Shown piece by piece: positions 1-8,696 of a stretch of DNA of 64,000 nucleotides; the stretch's first letter is position 1; each line of letters opens with the position of its first letter. A model generated the notes under the pieces. The model was not told the DNA's origin. It saw only the letters and a program-made list of their open reading frames with translations, and made no database searches. A program made the position numbers and the translations under genes. Source of the DNA: Streptomyces sp. TLI_235 (GTDB lineage: Bacteria > Actinomycetota > Actinomycetes > Streptomycetales > Streptomycetaceae); contig NSGV01000004.1 in the NCBI GenBank assembly GCA_002300355.1, positions 62,001-126,000 of the forward strand. The letters run 5' to 3'.

Positions 1-282
1 GGCCCAGACACGGCGGTGACGGGTGATCCAGTCCGTCGCGGCGTCCAGGTTGGTCGGCTCCAGCGCGCACGGGCGGGACTGCGCCGCGCGTGTCCGGGAG
101 ATCAGGCGGGCCTGCTCCAGCACCTTCAGGTGCTTGGAGACCGCCTGCTGGCTCATCGCGAACGGCTCGGCCAGCTCGCCCACGGTGGCGCTGCCGCCGG
201 CCAGGCGCTCGAGTATCGCCCGCCGGGTCGGGTCGGCCAGCGCGGCGAAGACCAGGCTCAGCTCGTCGTCCACGACCGTCAT
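1..282 (-). CDS. ArsR/SmtB-family winged-helix regulator (3' end outside window)
   Basis: Only the N-terminal 94 residues lie in the window; the gene runs off the left edge. The reverse strand reads from ATG at 282 with a typical ArsR start (LADPTRRAILERLAGG, about residues 16-31) followed by the helix-turn-helix MSQQAVSKHLKVLEQAGL. No metal-binding cysteine pair is visible, so it resembles the SdpR/PadR-like ArsR group that often sits beside SRPBCC (AHSA1) genes rather than a metal sensor; that partner would be outside the window. The -10-like TAGGCT (plus-strand 289-294) lies 6 nt before the ATG, so the mRNA is probably leaderless. A palindrome just upstream suggests autoregulation. Confidence 0.85.
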   Translation of the reverse strand, partial: MTVVDDELSLVFAALADPTRRAILERLAGGSATVGELAEPFAMSQQAVSKHLKVLEQARLISRTRAAQSRPCALEPTNLDAATDWITRHRRVWA

Positions 283-296
283 GCCGCCAGCCTATC

Positions 297-330
297 CACA
301 ACCGGCCCTTTGCACAACCGTTCGGTTGTG
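297..330. promoter_or_regulatory. Probable ArsR operator (palindrome plus half-site)
   Basis: Positions 313-330 form the inverted repeat CACAACCG-TT-CGGTTGTG, with perfect 8-bp arms. An extra CACAACCG half-site lies at 297-304, 16 bp away. The site overlaps the -35 side of the predicted ArsR promoter and lies between ArsR and the divergent SGNH hydrolase gene, so it could control both. Binding by the adjacent ArsR is inferred. Confidence 0.6.
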
Positions 331-390
331 AACCGTCTCGGCCGGGCGCGCGGGCCGACCGCCGGACCTACAGTGACGTCGAGGGATGCC

Positions 391-2217
391 ATGAACCGTC
401 TCCGGGTACGCCCGGCCGCCGGCTCGACGGCCGCTCTGACCGTCCTGTCGGTCCTGGGCTCCAGCCTCGTCGCCCTGGGCGCCGTGCCCCCGCGCGCCGC
501 GGCCGAGGGTGCCACCCCGCTGCCCGCCCTGTTCGACAGCACCGCGATCACCGCCGACGGCGCCGCCGCCGGCGACCTCGACGGCGCGGGCGGGAGCCTC
601 GCCGCGGCCGACCTGGACGCCGCCGGCTGGTCACGTGGGACCCGGATCACCCTCAGCGGGACGACCTTCACCCGCGCCGACGTCCCGCCCGGGCAGCCCG
701 ACAACGTCCGCGCGGCGGGCCAGACGGTGGCCCTCACCGGCCGGGGCGGCGCACTCGGCTTCCTCGCCACCGCGACCGGCGGACCAGCCACCGGCACCGG
801 CACCGTGCACTACGGCGACGGCACCGGCAGCACCTACCGGCTCGCCGTGCGCGACTGGACCCAGGGGAGCGCCGAGGTGGCGGCGCTCACCCTCCCGCAC
901 CGGCACACCGGGGCGGGCACCGTCGACGCCGAGGCCCGGCTCTACACCGTCGCCGTCCCGATCGACCGCAGCCGGACGGTCGTCTCGGTCACCCTGCCGA
1001 CACCCGGCGCGACCCCGGACGGCCCGGCCCTGCACGTCTTCGACATCGCCGTCCGCGACACCACCTCCGCCCCCGGCGGCCGGAGCTGGGAGGCCGCCTG
1101 GACGGCCTCGATCGGCACGGCCTCCGCCGTCGCACCCGGCACCGGCTGGACCGACCAGACACTGCGGATGGCCGTCCACCCCAACCTCGCCGGCACCACC
1201 GCGCGGATCCGGCTGACCAACGCCTTCTCGCCCGACCCCGTCACCTTCGGCCGGGTCACCCTCGCCGTGCAGGCCGACCGCGGCGCGGCCCGGGCCACCC
1301 CGGTGCCGCTGACCTTCGGCGGCCGGGGACGCACCACCGCCCCGGCCGGCGGCGAGGCCGTCAGCGATCCGATCGACCTGCCGCTCGCCGCAGGCGACAC
1401 CCTGCTGGTCAGCATCCACCTGCCCGGCCACGTCCTGGTCGCGCCCCGGCACGAATGGGCGCTGAGCACCTCGTACGCCACCGGGCCCGGTGCGGGCGAC
1501 CACAGCGGCGACACCGACGGCGCCGCCTACACCGGGCAGTTCGGGTACTGGGCCTTCCTCGCCGGCGTCGACGTCGCGACCGGCCCCGGCTCCGGCACCG
1601 TCGTCGCGCTCGGCGACTCGCAGACCGACGGCGCCCACACCGCCGTGGACGCCGACCACCGCTGGCCCGACCTGTACGCCGCCGACCTCCGCCGGACCGC
1701 GCCGAACACCGGCGTCGCCAACGCCGGCCTCTCCGCGAACTCCCTGCTCACCGGCAGCACCGGCGCCGCCGGGCCGAGCGCGCTCGACCGCCTCGACCGC
1801 GACGTCTTCGCCCAGCCCGACGCCCGGACCCTCGTCCTCTACGAGGGCATCAACGACATCACCCTGCACGACGCCACGGCCGACGCCCTGATCGCGGGCA
1901 TCCGCGAGATCGCCGCCCGCGCGCACGCCCACGGGATGACGGTCGTCGTCGCGACGATCCCGCCCTTCGGCGGCAGCGCCCACTACACCGAACGCCGGGA
2001 GGCCGTCCGACAGCGGGTCAACTCCTGGATCCGGTCCTCCCGGGAGCTCGACGGCTGCGCCGACTTCGACCTGGCGGCGCGCGACAGCTCGGCACCCGAC
2101 CGGCTCCGCGACGGCATCCACGACCCGCGCGACCACCTGCACTTCAACGACGCCGGCACCCAGCTGCTCGCCGACACCCTCGCCCGTCTCCACCCCGGCC
2201 CCCCGGCGCGCCGGTAG
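391..2217 (+). CDS. Secreted SGNH/GDSL-family hydrolase with N-terminal beta-rich domain
   Basis: A 608-residue exported hydrolase. Residues 1-40 form a signal peptide (Arg-containing n-region, hydrophobic core, PRAAAEG cleavage region). A long beta-rich region (about 60-395) precedes the SGNH domain. Catalytic blocks are intact: GDS at 408-410 (Ser410), a Gly in NAGLSAN, GIND with Asn488, and DHLH with Asp581/His584. This predicts an esterase or lipase acting outside the cell on an unknown ester. The ATG at 391 was chosen because the signal peptide begins there, preceded by GAGGGATG-like purines. A TACAGT -10-like element lies at 369-374. The gene is divergent from the ArsR gene. Confidence 0.85.
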   Translation: MNRLRVRPAAGSTAALTVLSVLGSSLVALGAVPPRAAAEGATPLPALFDSTAITADGAAAGDLDGAGGSLAAADLDAAGWSRGTRITLSGTTFTRADVPPGQPDNVRAAGQTVALTGRGGALGFLATATGGPATGTGTVHYGDGTGSTYRLAVRDWTQGSAEVAALTLPHRHTGAGTVDAEARLYTVAVPIDRSRTVVSVTLPTPGATPDGPALHVFDIAVRDTTSAPGGRSWEAAWTASIGTASAVAPGTGWTDQTLRMAVHPNLAGTTARIRLTNAFSPDPVTFGRVTLAVQADRGAARATPVPLTFGGRGRTTAPAGGEAVSDPIDLPLAAGDTLLVSIHLPGHVLVAPRHEWALSTSYATGPGAGDHSGDTDGAAYTGQFGYWAFLAGVDVATGPGSGTVVALGDSQTDGAHTAVDADHRWPDLYAADLRRTAPNTGVANAGLSANSLLTGSTGAAGPSALDRLDRDVFAQPDARTLVLYEGINDITLHDATADALIAGIREIAARAHAHGMTVVVATIPPFGGSAHYTERREAVRQRVNSWIRSSRELDGCADFDLAARDSSAPDRLRDGIHDPRDHLHFNDAGTQLLADTLARLHPGPPARR

Positions 2218-2264
2218 TCTCGGCGTGCCGAGCGGGGGCGCACAGGGCGCGGGACGGGGGAGCG

Positions 2265-2765
2265 ATGACGGAGAACATCCGGACGGTGTGGGCGCGTGAG
2301 GAGATCCCGGCGGGCCCGAGCGTCTTCCTGGCCGGGCCGACCCCGCGGTCGCCGCAGGTGCCGTCCTGGCGGCCGCAGGCCGTCGACCTGCTGGCCGCGC
2401 AGTGGGCCGGCCCGCAACCGCTGACGGTGCTGCTGCCGGAGGACCGCGACGGCTTCCGGGCCGTCGACTACGACGACCAGTTCGCCTGGGAGACCGCGGG
2501 CAGGGCCGCCGCGACCGCCGTCCTGTTCTGGATCCCGCGCGACCTGCGGACGCTGCCCGGCTTCACCACCAACGTCGAGTTCGGACACGACGTCACCACC
2601 GGACGGGCCGTGCTGGGCTGTCCCCCCGCCTGCCCCGACCCGGAACGCAACCGCTACCTGCTGCACCTCGCCCGGCACTACGGCGCGCCCGTCCGGGAGA
2701 GCCTGCCGGAGACGGTGGCCGCCGCCCTCGCCCTGGTGTCGAAGGGCCGCCCCGAAGGAGTCTGA
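2265..2765 (+). CDS. Nucleoside 2-deoxyribosyltransferase-like protein
   Basis: A 166-residue cytoplasmic protein. The N-terminal VFLAGPTPR motif and the central WETAGRAAATAVLFWIPRD and TTNVEFGHD segments match the nucleoside 2-deoxyribosyltransferase-like fold, in which a Rossmann-like domain binds a nucleotide or sugar phosphate. The glutamate of NVEFG sits where the family's catalytic Glu is expected. Substrate cannot be predicted and many streptomycete members are uncharacterised. The start ATG follows GGGGGAGCG. It lies 47 bp after the SGNH gene on the same strand and could be cotranscribed. Confidence 0.75.
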   Translation: MTENIRTVWAREEIPAGPSVFLAGPTPRSPQVPSWRPQAVDLLAAQWAGPQPLTVLLPEDRDGFRAVDYDDQFAWETAGRAAATAVLFWIPRDLRTLPGFTTNVEFGHDVTTGRAVLGCPPACPDPERNRYLLHLARHYGAPVRESLPETVAAALALVSKGRPEGV

Positions 2766-2837
2766 CGGTCGCTCGGCGCATCCCGCCGCCGCGCCGCGGC
2801 ACCGGTACGGGCTTAGGGTGAACCCGTCCGGGGCCGG

Positions 2838-2849
2838 AGGTCTACACCT
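2838..2849. promoter_or_regulatory. Candidate DasR-responsive element (dre)
   Basis: AGGTCTACACCT at 2838-2849 matches 9 of 12 positions of the consensus palindrome TGGTCTAGACCA bound by DasR, the GntR-family aminosugar regulator of streptomycetes. It lies 91 bp upstream of a secreted beta-N-acetylhexosaminidase, the kind of target DasR controls. The DasR gene is not in the window, so binding is inferred. Confidence 0.5.
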
Positions 2850-2940
2850 TTCGGCGCAGCGGGGGTACCGTCCGCGGAACCGGACGGGCCGGACCGACGC
2901 ACCGTCCGCCCGGCGACCCAGCGCCGACACCGGAGGACCC

Positions 2941-5019
2941 ATGCCCCGCTCCGCGATACGCCGCACGCCCGCCGCACGGGGACGCACCCCGCGCCGACCG
3001 CTCGGCCGGGCGGCCCTCGCGGCGGCCGCCGCACTCGCGGTCGGCGCGCTCGGCCTGATCGCGCCCACCGACGGCCTGTCCGCGCAGGCGGCCGACGCGG
3101 GAGCGCTGGGCGCCGTGGTCCCGCGGCCCGCCCTCGTCCGGCCGAACGCGGCCGCCGAGTACGCCCTCACCTCCACGACGGTGATCCGCACCGCCGACGG
3201 CTCTGCCGAGGCCGCCCGGATCGGCGGCTACCTGGCCGACCTCCTGCGCCCCGCCACCGGGTACCCGCTGCCCGTCCGGCCGGCCGACCCGGCGGCAGAG
3301 CCGGGCGACGGGATCTCCCTGCTGCTGACGGGCGCGGACCCGTCCGTCGGCACCGAGGGCTACCAGCTGGACGTCACCACGACCGGTGCCGTGGTGCGGG
3401 CCGCCCAGCCGCAGGGCCTCTTCAACGGCGTCCAGACGCTGCGCCAGCTGCTGCCCGCGCAGATCGAGGCAGCCACCACGCAGCCCGGGCCGTGGCGGCT
3501 GCCCGGCGGCCGCATCGTGGACCACCCCCGCTACCCCTACCGCGGCGCCATGCTGGACGTGGCCCGCCACTTCTTCACCGTGGACCAGGTGAAGCGCCAC
3601 ATCGACGGCCTCGCCCGCTACAAGATCAACTACCTGCACCTGCACCTGACGGACGACCAGGGCTGGCGGATCGCGATCGCCGGCCGGCCCGCACTGACCG
3701 AGATCGGCGGCTCCACCCAGGTCGGCGGCGGCGCGGGCGGCTACTACACCGAGGAGGACTACCGGGACCTCGTCGGCTACGCCGCCGCCCGCAACATCAC
3801 CGTCGTCCCCGAGGTCGACCTGCCCGGACACGTCAACGCCGCCCTCGCCTCGTACCCGCAGCTGAACTGCGACGGCCAGGCGCCGCCGCGCTACACCGGC
3901 ACCGACGTCGGCTTCAGCTCGCTCTGCCTGTCCACCCCGGCCGCACTGCAGACGGCGAAGGACTTCGCCGACGCCGTGATCGGCCGGCTCGCCGCCCTCA
4001 CCCCCGGCCCCTACCTCGCCATCGGCGGCGACGAGGCGCACCGCACGGATGCCGCCCAGTACGCCGAGTTCATGACCTGGGTGCAGCAGGACGCCGCCCG
4101 GTACGGCAAGGCCGCCACCGCCTGGAACCAGGTCGTCGGCTCGACCCTCCAGCCGTCCACCCTGGTCGAGTACTGGGACACCGCCCGCGACAACACCGCG
4201 GTGGCCGAGGCCGCCGCGCACGGCACCGGTCTGGTCCTGGCTCCCGCCGACCGCGCCTACCTGGACCAGAAGTACACCGCCGACACCGTGCTCGGGCTCT
4301 CCTGGGCCGCCTCCTCCGGCCTGGACGTCTTGGCCGCGTACGACTGGGACCCGGACAGCCACCTGAACGGCGTGCCCGCCGCCGCCGTCCGCGGCATCGA
4401 GGCACCGCTGTGGACCGAGACCGCCGCCACCCCGCAGGACCTCGACTACCTGACGTACCCCCGGCTGCCCGCCTACGCCGAACTCGGCTGGTCGCCCGCG
4501 GCCGCCCACGACGTCGCCGACTTCGCCGACCGGCTCGCGGCCCAGGGCCCGCGCTGGGAGCTGCGCGGCATCCGCTACCACCGCTCACCCGGCATCCCCT
4601 GGCCCGCCCCCACCGGCCCGACCGGCCCCACCGGGCCGGTGACCGCAGGCCCGGACGGCACCTGCCTGGCCGTCACCGGAGACACGGCCGCCGACGGGCC
4701 GGCCGTCGACGGAGCGGCGACCTGCGACGGCAGCCCCGCCCAGACCTGGACCCTCGGTGACGACGGCACCCTGCGCGCGCTCGGCAAGTGCCTGGACTCG
4801 GCGGGCGGCAGCACCGCCGACGGCACCGCCGTCCGCCTCTGGCCCTGCAACGGCACCGCCGCCCAGAAATGGCAGTGGGCCTTCGGCGCCGGGCCGGCCC
4901 TGCGCAACCCGCAGTCCGGCCGCTGCCTCGACACCTCCGACCCGGCCGCCACCGGCCTCCCCCGACTCCGGCTCCACGACTGCGAGAACACCCCAGCCCA
5001 GGTCTGGCACCTGCCCTGA
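2941..5019 (+). CDS. Secreted GH20 beta-N-acetylhexosaminidase with C-terminal ricin-type lectin domain
   Basis: A 692-residue exocellular glycosidase that should remove terminal GlcNAc from chitin oligosaccharides or glycans. Residues 1-50 are a signal peptide (Arg-rich n-region, Ala-rich core, SAQAADA cleavage). A GH20b domain (about 65-190) precedes the TIM barrel (about 195-545). The substrate-assisted catalytic pair is Asp364-Glu365 in AIGGDEAHR. A collagen-like PTGPTGPTGP linker leads to a ricin B-type domain (about 565-692), with cysteine pairs and Q-x-W repeats (AQTWTL, AQKWQW, AQVWHL). The ATG follows GGAGGACCC. A DasR-like operator lies 91 bp upstream. Confidence 0.92.
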   Translation: MPRSAIRRTPAARGRTPRRPLGRAALAAAAALAVGALGLIAPTDGLSAQAADAGALGAVVPRPALVRPNAAAEYALTSTTVIRTADGSAEAARIGGYLADLLRPATGYPLPVRPADPAAEPGDGISLLLTGADPSVGTEGYQLDVTTTGAVVRAAQPQGLFNGVQTLRQLLPAQIEAATTQPGPWRLPGGRIVDHPRYPYRGAMLDVARHFFTVDQVKRHIDGLARYKINYLHLHLTDDQGWRIAIAGRPALTEIGGSTQVGGGAGGYYTEEDYRDLVGYAAARNITVVPEVDLPGHVNAALASYPQLNCDGQAPPRYTGTDVGFSSLCLSTPAALQTAKDFADAVIGRLAALTPGPYLAIGGDEAHRTDAAQYAEFMTWVQQDAARYGKAATAWNQVVGSTLQPSTLVEYWDTARDNTAVAEAAAHGTGLVLAPADRAYLDQKYTADTVLGLSWAASSGLDVLAAYDWDPDSHLNGVPAAAVRGIEAPLWTETAATPQDLDYLTYPRLPAYAELGWSPAAAHDVADFADRLAAQGPRWELRGIRYHRSPGIPWPAPTGPTGPTGPVTAGPDGTCLAVTGDTAADGPAVDGAATCDGSPAQTWTLGDDGTLRALGKCLDSAGGSTADGTAVRLWPCNGTAAQKWQWAFGAGPALRNPQSGRCLDTSDPAATGLPRLRLHDCENTPAQVWHLP

Positions 5020-5122
5020 CGCGCCGCCGCCCCGGAAGACCGGGCCCGGCCAGAGCGCCACGTGCTGATGCCGCGCGCGGCCGTCCGCTCCTTGCGATGT
5101 GACGCGGGTCATATCGGTCCCA

Positions 5123-5150
5123 TGTCACGAATGGCAGGGCAGTTTGCGTC
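5123..5150 (+). promoter_or_regulatory. Candidate ECF41-type promoter
   Basis: TGTCACG at 5123-5129 and CGTC at 5147-5150, 17 nt apart, resemble the TGTCACA / CGTC promoter reported for ECF41 sigma factors. They lie 53 bp before the flavin oxidoreductase whose downstream neighbour is an ECF41-type sigma gene, as expected for autoregulated ECF41 operons. Spacing and assignment are from family knowledge. Confidence 0.5.
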
Positions 5151-5202
5151 TGGTGGTCGTCCGCACAGCGGGAACGACCGCCACGAAGGAGACAGCAGAG
5201 CG

Positions 5203-6396
5203 ATGAACGCGACAGCAGCGCAGCAGCACGAGGTCCTGGTCCTGGGCGCGGGCTACGCCGGGCTCTCCGCCGCGATCCAGCTCGCGGCCCGCACCAGGAG
5301 GCGTGGGAACCTGCGTGTGACGCTGGTCAACCCCTACAGCACCTTCACCGAGCGGCTCCGCCTGCACATGACCGCCACCGGCCAGGAGACGGCCGAGATG
5401 AGCATTCCGGAGCTGCTGGACGGTACCGGCGCCGCCTTCGTCCGCGGCTGGGTCACCGCCGTGGACGCCGAGGCGAAGACCGTCCGGATCGACGACGACC
5501 GCATCCTGCACTACGACACCCTGGTCTACGGCCTGGGCAGCATCGCGGACACCGTCGCGGTCCCCGGCGTGGACGACCACGCCTTCACCCTCGACAGCCC
5601 TGAGGACGCCGTCCTCCTCGCCGACCGGCTGGCCCGGCTCGACGGCGGGACCGTCGTGGTCGGTGGCAGCGGCCTGACCGGCGTCGAGGCCGCCGCGGAG
5701 ATCGCCGAGCGGCACCCGGAGCTCCAGGTGGTGCTGCTGGGCCGGCGGGAGCCGGGCGCGGGCATGCACCCGAAGGCCAAGGCGTACCTGGACGCGGCGC
5801 TCGCCCGGCTCGGTGTGCGGGTGCGCAGCGGCGTCGACGTGGTCAAGGTGCTGCCGGACGGCGTCGAGCTTGCGGACGGCTGCAGCATCCCGGCGGTCGC
5901 GGTGCTGTGGACCAGCGGGACCCGCGTCTCGCCGCTGGCTGCCGCCGCGGGCCTGAGCGTCGACGAACGCGGCCGTGTGGTCACCGACGGCGCGCTGCGC
6001 TCGGTCTCCCACCCGGACGTCTACGCCGTGGGCGACGCGGCGGCGATCCGTCAGGGCTACGGCGTGATGCACGGGACCTGCCAGAGCGGCATGCCCACCG
6101 GTGTGCACGCGGCCCTGTCGATCCTGCGGACGCTGGCCGGCAAGGAGCCCAGGCCCTTCCGCTTCGGCTACTACCACACACCCGTCAGCCTGGGCCGCAG
6201 CGATGCCGTCGTGCAGTTCACCCGCCCCGACGACAGCCCGCGCCGGATCGTGCTGACCGGCAAGCGGGCCGCGAAGTACAAGGAGACGGTCTCCGCCGCG
6301 CCGTGGGCGACCTTCGCCCGCATGAAGAAGATGCCCGCCTCGGGCGCGTTCTGGCCGCACGGCGGCCGCTACACCCGGATCAGGAGCGCCAAGTGA
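5203..6396 (+). CDS. NDH-2-like FAD/NAD(P)-dependent oxidoreductase
   Basis: A 397-residue flavoprotein of the pyridine nucleotide-disulphide reductase superfamily, similar to type II NADH dehydrogenases. GAGYAG at residues 15-20 is the FAD-binding Rossmann motif. VVVGGSGLTGVEAAAEIAE (about 147-165) is the NAD(P)-binding motif. VYAVGDAAAI near 270 is the C-terminal FAD contact. No transmembrane segment is obvious, so it is soluble or peripheral. The ATG follows GAAGGAGAC. The stop overlaps the GTG of the downstream sigma gene (GTGA). Oxidoreductases are regular targets of ECF41 sigma factors, and an ECF41-like promoter lies upstream. Substrate unknown. Confidence 0.85.
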   Translation: MNATAAQQHEVLVLGAGYAGLSAAIQLAARTRRRGNLRVTLVNPYSTFTERLRLHMTATGQETAEMSIPELLDGTGAAFVRGWVTAVDAEAKTVRIDDDRILHYDTLVYGLGSIADTVAVPGVDDHAFTLDSPEDAVLLADRLARLDGGTVVVGGSGLTGVEAAAEIAERHPELQVVLLGRREPGAGMHPKAKAYLDAALARLGVRVRSGVDVVKVLPDGVELADGCSIPAVAVLWTSGTRVSPLAAAAGLSVDERGRVVTDGALRSVSHPDVYAVGDAAAIRQGYGVMHGTCQSGMPTGVHAALSILRTLAGKEPRPFRFGYYHTPVSLGRSDAVVQFTRPDDSPRRIVLTGKRAAKYKETVSAAPWATFARMKKMPASGAFWPHGGRYTRIRSAK

Positions 6397-7245
6397 CCCA
6401 GCCGCAGCAGGCCGGCCCCGACGAGCTCGCCTTCCAGCAGTACCGCACGCTGCTCTTCTCCGTCGCCTACCGCATCCTGGGTACCGCCGCCGACGCCGAG
6501 GACGTGGTCCAGGACGCCTGGCTCAAGTGGTCGTCGGCCGACCGTTCCCAGGTTGCCGACCCCAAGGCCTACCTGACCCGGATCATCTCCAACCTGGCGA
6601 TGGAGCGGCTTCGTTCGACCCGCCACCAGCGCGAGACCTACGTCGGTCCATGGCTGCCCGAGCCGGTCCTCACCGGCCCGGACACCGTCGACGGCGTCGC
6701 CGCGGCGGACTCGGTCTCCATGGCCCTGCTGGTCGTCCTGGAGACGCTGAGCCCCCTGGAGCGGGCGGTCTTCGTGCTGAAGGAGGTCTTCGCGTTCAGC
6801 CATGCGGAACGTCCAGGCCCGCCGGCCCCGTTTCACCGCGGACCGCGCCCGCCAACGCGACGTCACCGAGCGCTTCTTCGCGGCGACGGCGGGCGGCGAC
6901 ATCAACACCCTCATGGAGCTGCTCTCCCCGGACGTGACGCTGTGGACGGACGGCGGCGGCAAGGTCCGCCAGGCCCTCAAGCCGGTCGTCGGCCTGGAGA
7001 CCGTGGCCCGCTGGTTCTCCGCGCTCGGCACCGTGACCTACCAGGGCATCGAGCCCGGGCAGATGCGGGCAGAGCTCACCTGGATCAACGGCGGCCCGGG
7101 CGTGGTCTTCCGCGGCCCGGACCGCGTGGTCGCCACGCTGACCTTCGACTTCGATCCGGAAGGCCGCATCGCGACCATCCACAACGTGGCCAACCCGGAC
7201 AAGCTCCACGCCGTCGCCGACGGCACTCGGCTCGAACTCTCCTGA
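6393..7245 (+). pseudogene. Broken ECF41/SigJ-type sigma factor lacking the sigma-4 helix-turn-helix
   Basis: GTG at 6393 opens an ECF sigma: region 2 (QQYRTLLFSVAYRILG, AEDVVQDAWLKW), the WLPEP motif near 6650, then LSPLERAVFVLKEVFAF entering region 4. After HAE (about 6808) the reading frame shifts. The next frame resumes at VQARRPRF and carries a complete SnoaL/NTF2-like C-terminal domain with the other ECF41 hallmarks, DGGGK (6952 on) and NPDKL (near 7195). Intact relatives have roughly 22 residues of DNA-recognition helices in between, so about 65 bp appear deleted. In the first frame no stop occurs until 7520. A separate SnoaL-only product could start at ATG 6802. The gene is coupled (GTGA) to the oxidoreductase. 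Confidence 0.85.
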
Positions 7246-7285
7246 GCCGCACGATCGTTGTGCCTGGCGGTGGTCCGCGCTGCGG

Positions 7286-7885
7286 CTACTGCTGCTCCCA
7301 CTGCTCCTTGGTGATCTCGTACCGTACGCCTCCGTGCTCGGAGCCCTCGATCATCTCCATGTCGGAGGGGGTGGGGATGGTGTCCGCGAGCGTCATGTCG
7401 AGCTTCTTCATGACGTTGCGCGAACCGTGGTTCACGGACATCGTCTCGGCCCAGACCGTGCGCACACCGAGCTCCGTGAACGCCTTGCCCAGCAGGGCCC
7501 GCGAGCCCTCGGTGGCATAACCCCTGCCCCAAGCCGCCCGCCGCAGGCGGTAGCCGAGTTCGACTTCGTCCGGCGGGCCCTCCGGCTCGGGGCGCAGGAC
7601 GAACCAGCCGATGAACGCGTCGCCATCCTTCTCGTGCGCGGCGAACAGTCCGAGGTCGCCGCCCCACTTCTCGTAGCCGGCGAGGATGTTCGGCAGGTGG
7701 CGCTCGCGGACGAGCTCCGGCGCGGTCGGACGGCCGCCGGTCAGGTAGCGCATCACCGCCGGGTCGCTGTCCAGCTCGATCAGCAGGTCCGCGTCATCGG
7801 CGGTGAAGCGGCGCAGGGCCAGGCGCTCGGTCTCCAGGTAGGTGTCCACGAGTCGATCATGCCCGAAGCAGGTTGGGCAGCCCAA
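7286..7885 (-). CDS. GNAT-family N-acetyltransferase
   Basis: A protein of about 199 residues of the RimJ/RimL-like GNAT group: LETERLALRRFTADDADLL at the N terminus, the acetyl-CoA loop region RRAAWGRGYATEGSRALL, and the C-terminal SRNVMKKLDM helix. It probably acetylates a protein N terminus or small amine. Two starts are possible. TTG at 7885 has a good Shine-Dalgarno (GAGGAAAG) about 5 nt upstream. GTG at 7849 gives the usual family N terminus (187 residues) but has no visible ribosome site. The TTG start is reported for that reason. The gene converges on the broken sigma gene. Confidence 0.8.
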   Translation of the reverse strand: MGCPTCFGHDRLVDTYLETERLALRRFTADDADLLIELDSDPAVMRYLTGGRPTAPELVRERHLPNILAGYEKWGGDLGLFAAHEKDGDAFIGWFVLRPEPEGPPDEVELGYRLRRAAWGRGYATEGSRALLGKAFTELGVRTVWAETMSVNHGSRNVMKKLDMTLADTIPTPSDMEMIEGSEHGGVRYEITKEQWEQQ

Positions 7886-8009
7886 CGGCTTTCCTCGGCA
7901 ACTCGAAGGTGTTGCCGTGGCGTCGCAGGATTCCTCCGCCCGTCTCGGGGCCTAGGCTGCTGTTGGGCCCGTGTCGGCGCGGCCGGGCCCGGCCGGGAGA
8001 GGCTGTCGG

Positions 8010-8678
8010 ATGGGTGACGCGATCGGCTCGATGCTGGTCTCGGCCGTGGGTATCGCGATCAGCCCGGCGGCCCTGATCGCGGTCGTCCTCCTGCTGGCCA
8101 CCCCGCGGGGTCGCACCAACGGGCCGGCCTTCGCCGCCGGGTGGGTGGTCGGCCTGTCCGGCGTGGTCGGCCTGGTGGTCGCGGCCGGTGCCGGGCTCGG
8201 CGGCGGCAGCGGGCGGCCGACCTGGGCGTTCTGGTTGCGGCTCGCGCTCGGCGGAGTCCTGGTGCTGCTCGCGGCCAGGCAGTGGCGCGCACGGCCCCGC
8301 GCGGGCCACGTCACCCCGCCGCCGCGCTGGATGCAGGCCGTCGACCGGTTCACCGCGGGCCGGTCCTTCGGCCTCGCGGTGACCCTGGTCGTCGCCAAGC
8401 CCAAGAACCTGGCCCTCGCGGTCGGCGGCGCCGCGTCCGTGGCGGCGAGCGGCGCCGGACCCGGCGGTGCGGCGGTCGCGGCTGCGCTGATGGTGGTGAT
8501 CGGCTCGCTCTGCACCCTGCTGCCGCTCGGTGTCGGCCTGCTCGGCGGGAGCGGCGCGGCCCGCCTCCTCGGCGAGTGGAAGGCCTGGACGGGCGCCCAC
8601 AACGCCGCCGTCACGGCCACCGTGTCGGCCGTCCTCGGTGTCGCCTACCTCGGCGACGCCCTCACCGGCCTGTCCTGA
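8010..8678 (+). CDS. GAP-family (Sap/LysE-like) integral membrane protein
   Basis: A 222-residue protein with about six hydrophobic helices, starting at MGDAIGSMLVSAVGIAISPAAL and containing the SPAALIAVVLLLATPRGR signature of the GAP family, related to the LysE exporter fold. Mycobacterial relatives help move sulfolipid or peptidoglycolipid across the membrane, so an export role is plausible, but the substrate is unknown. The conserved AKPKNLALAVGG segment near residue 130 is also typical. The ATG at 8010 follows GAGAGGCTG. It is divergent from the GNAT gene. Confidence 0.8.
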   Translation: MGDAIGSMLVSAVGIAISPAALIAVVLLLATPRGRTNGPAFAAGWVVGLSGVVGLVVAAGAGLGGGSGRPTWAFWLRLALGGVLVLLAARQWRARPRAGHVTPPPRWMQAVDRFTAGRSFGLAVTLVVAKPKNLALAVGGAASVAASGAGPGGAAVAAALMVVIGSLCTLLPLGVGLLGGSGAARLLGEWKAWTGAHNAAVTATVSAVLGVAYLGDALTGLS

Positions 8679-8696
8679 ACCCGGCTACGAGTATCA

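Noticed and set aside
5031..5044. CCCGG-AAGA-CCGGG hairpin after the GH20 gene.
   Set aside because: A 5-bp stem is common by chance at this GC content; not strong enough to list as a terminator.
7245..7286. Terminator between the broken sigma gene and the GNAT gene.
   Set aside because: Only a short GCAC/GTGC pairing is visible, too weak to call.
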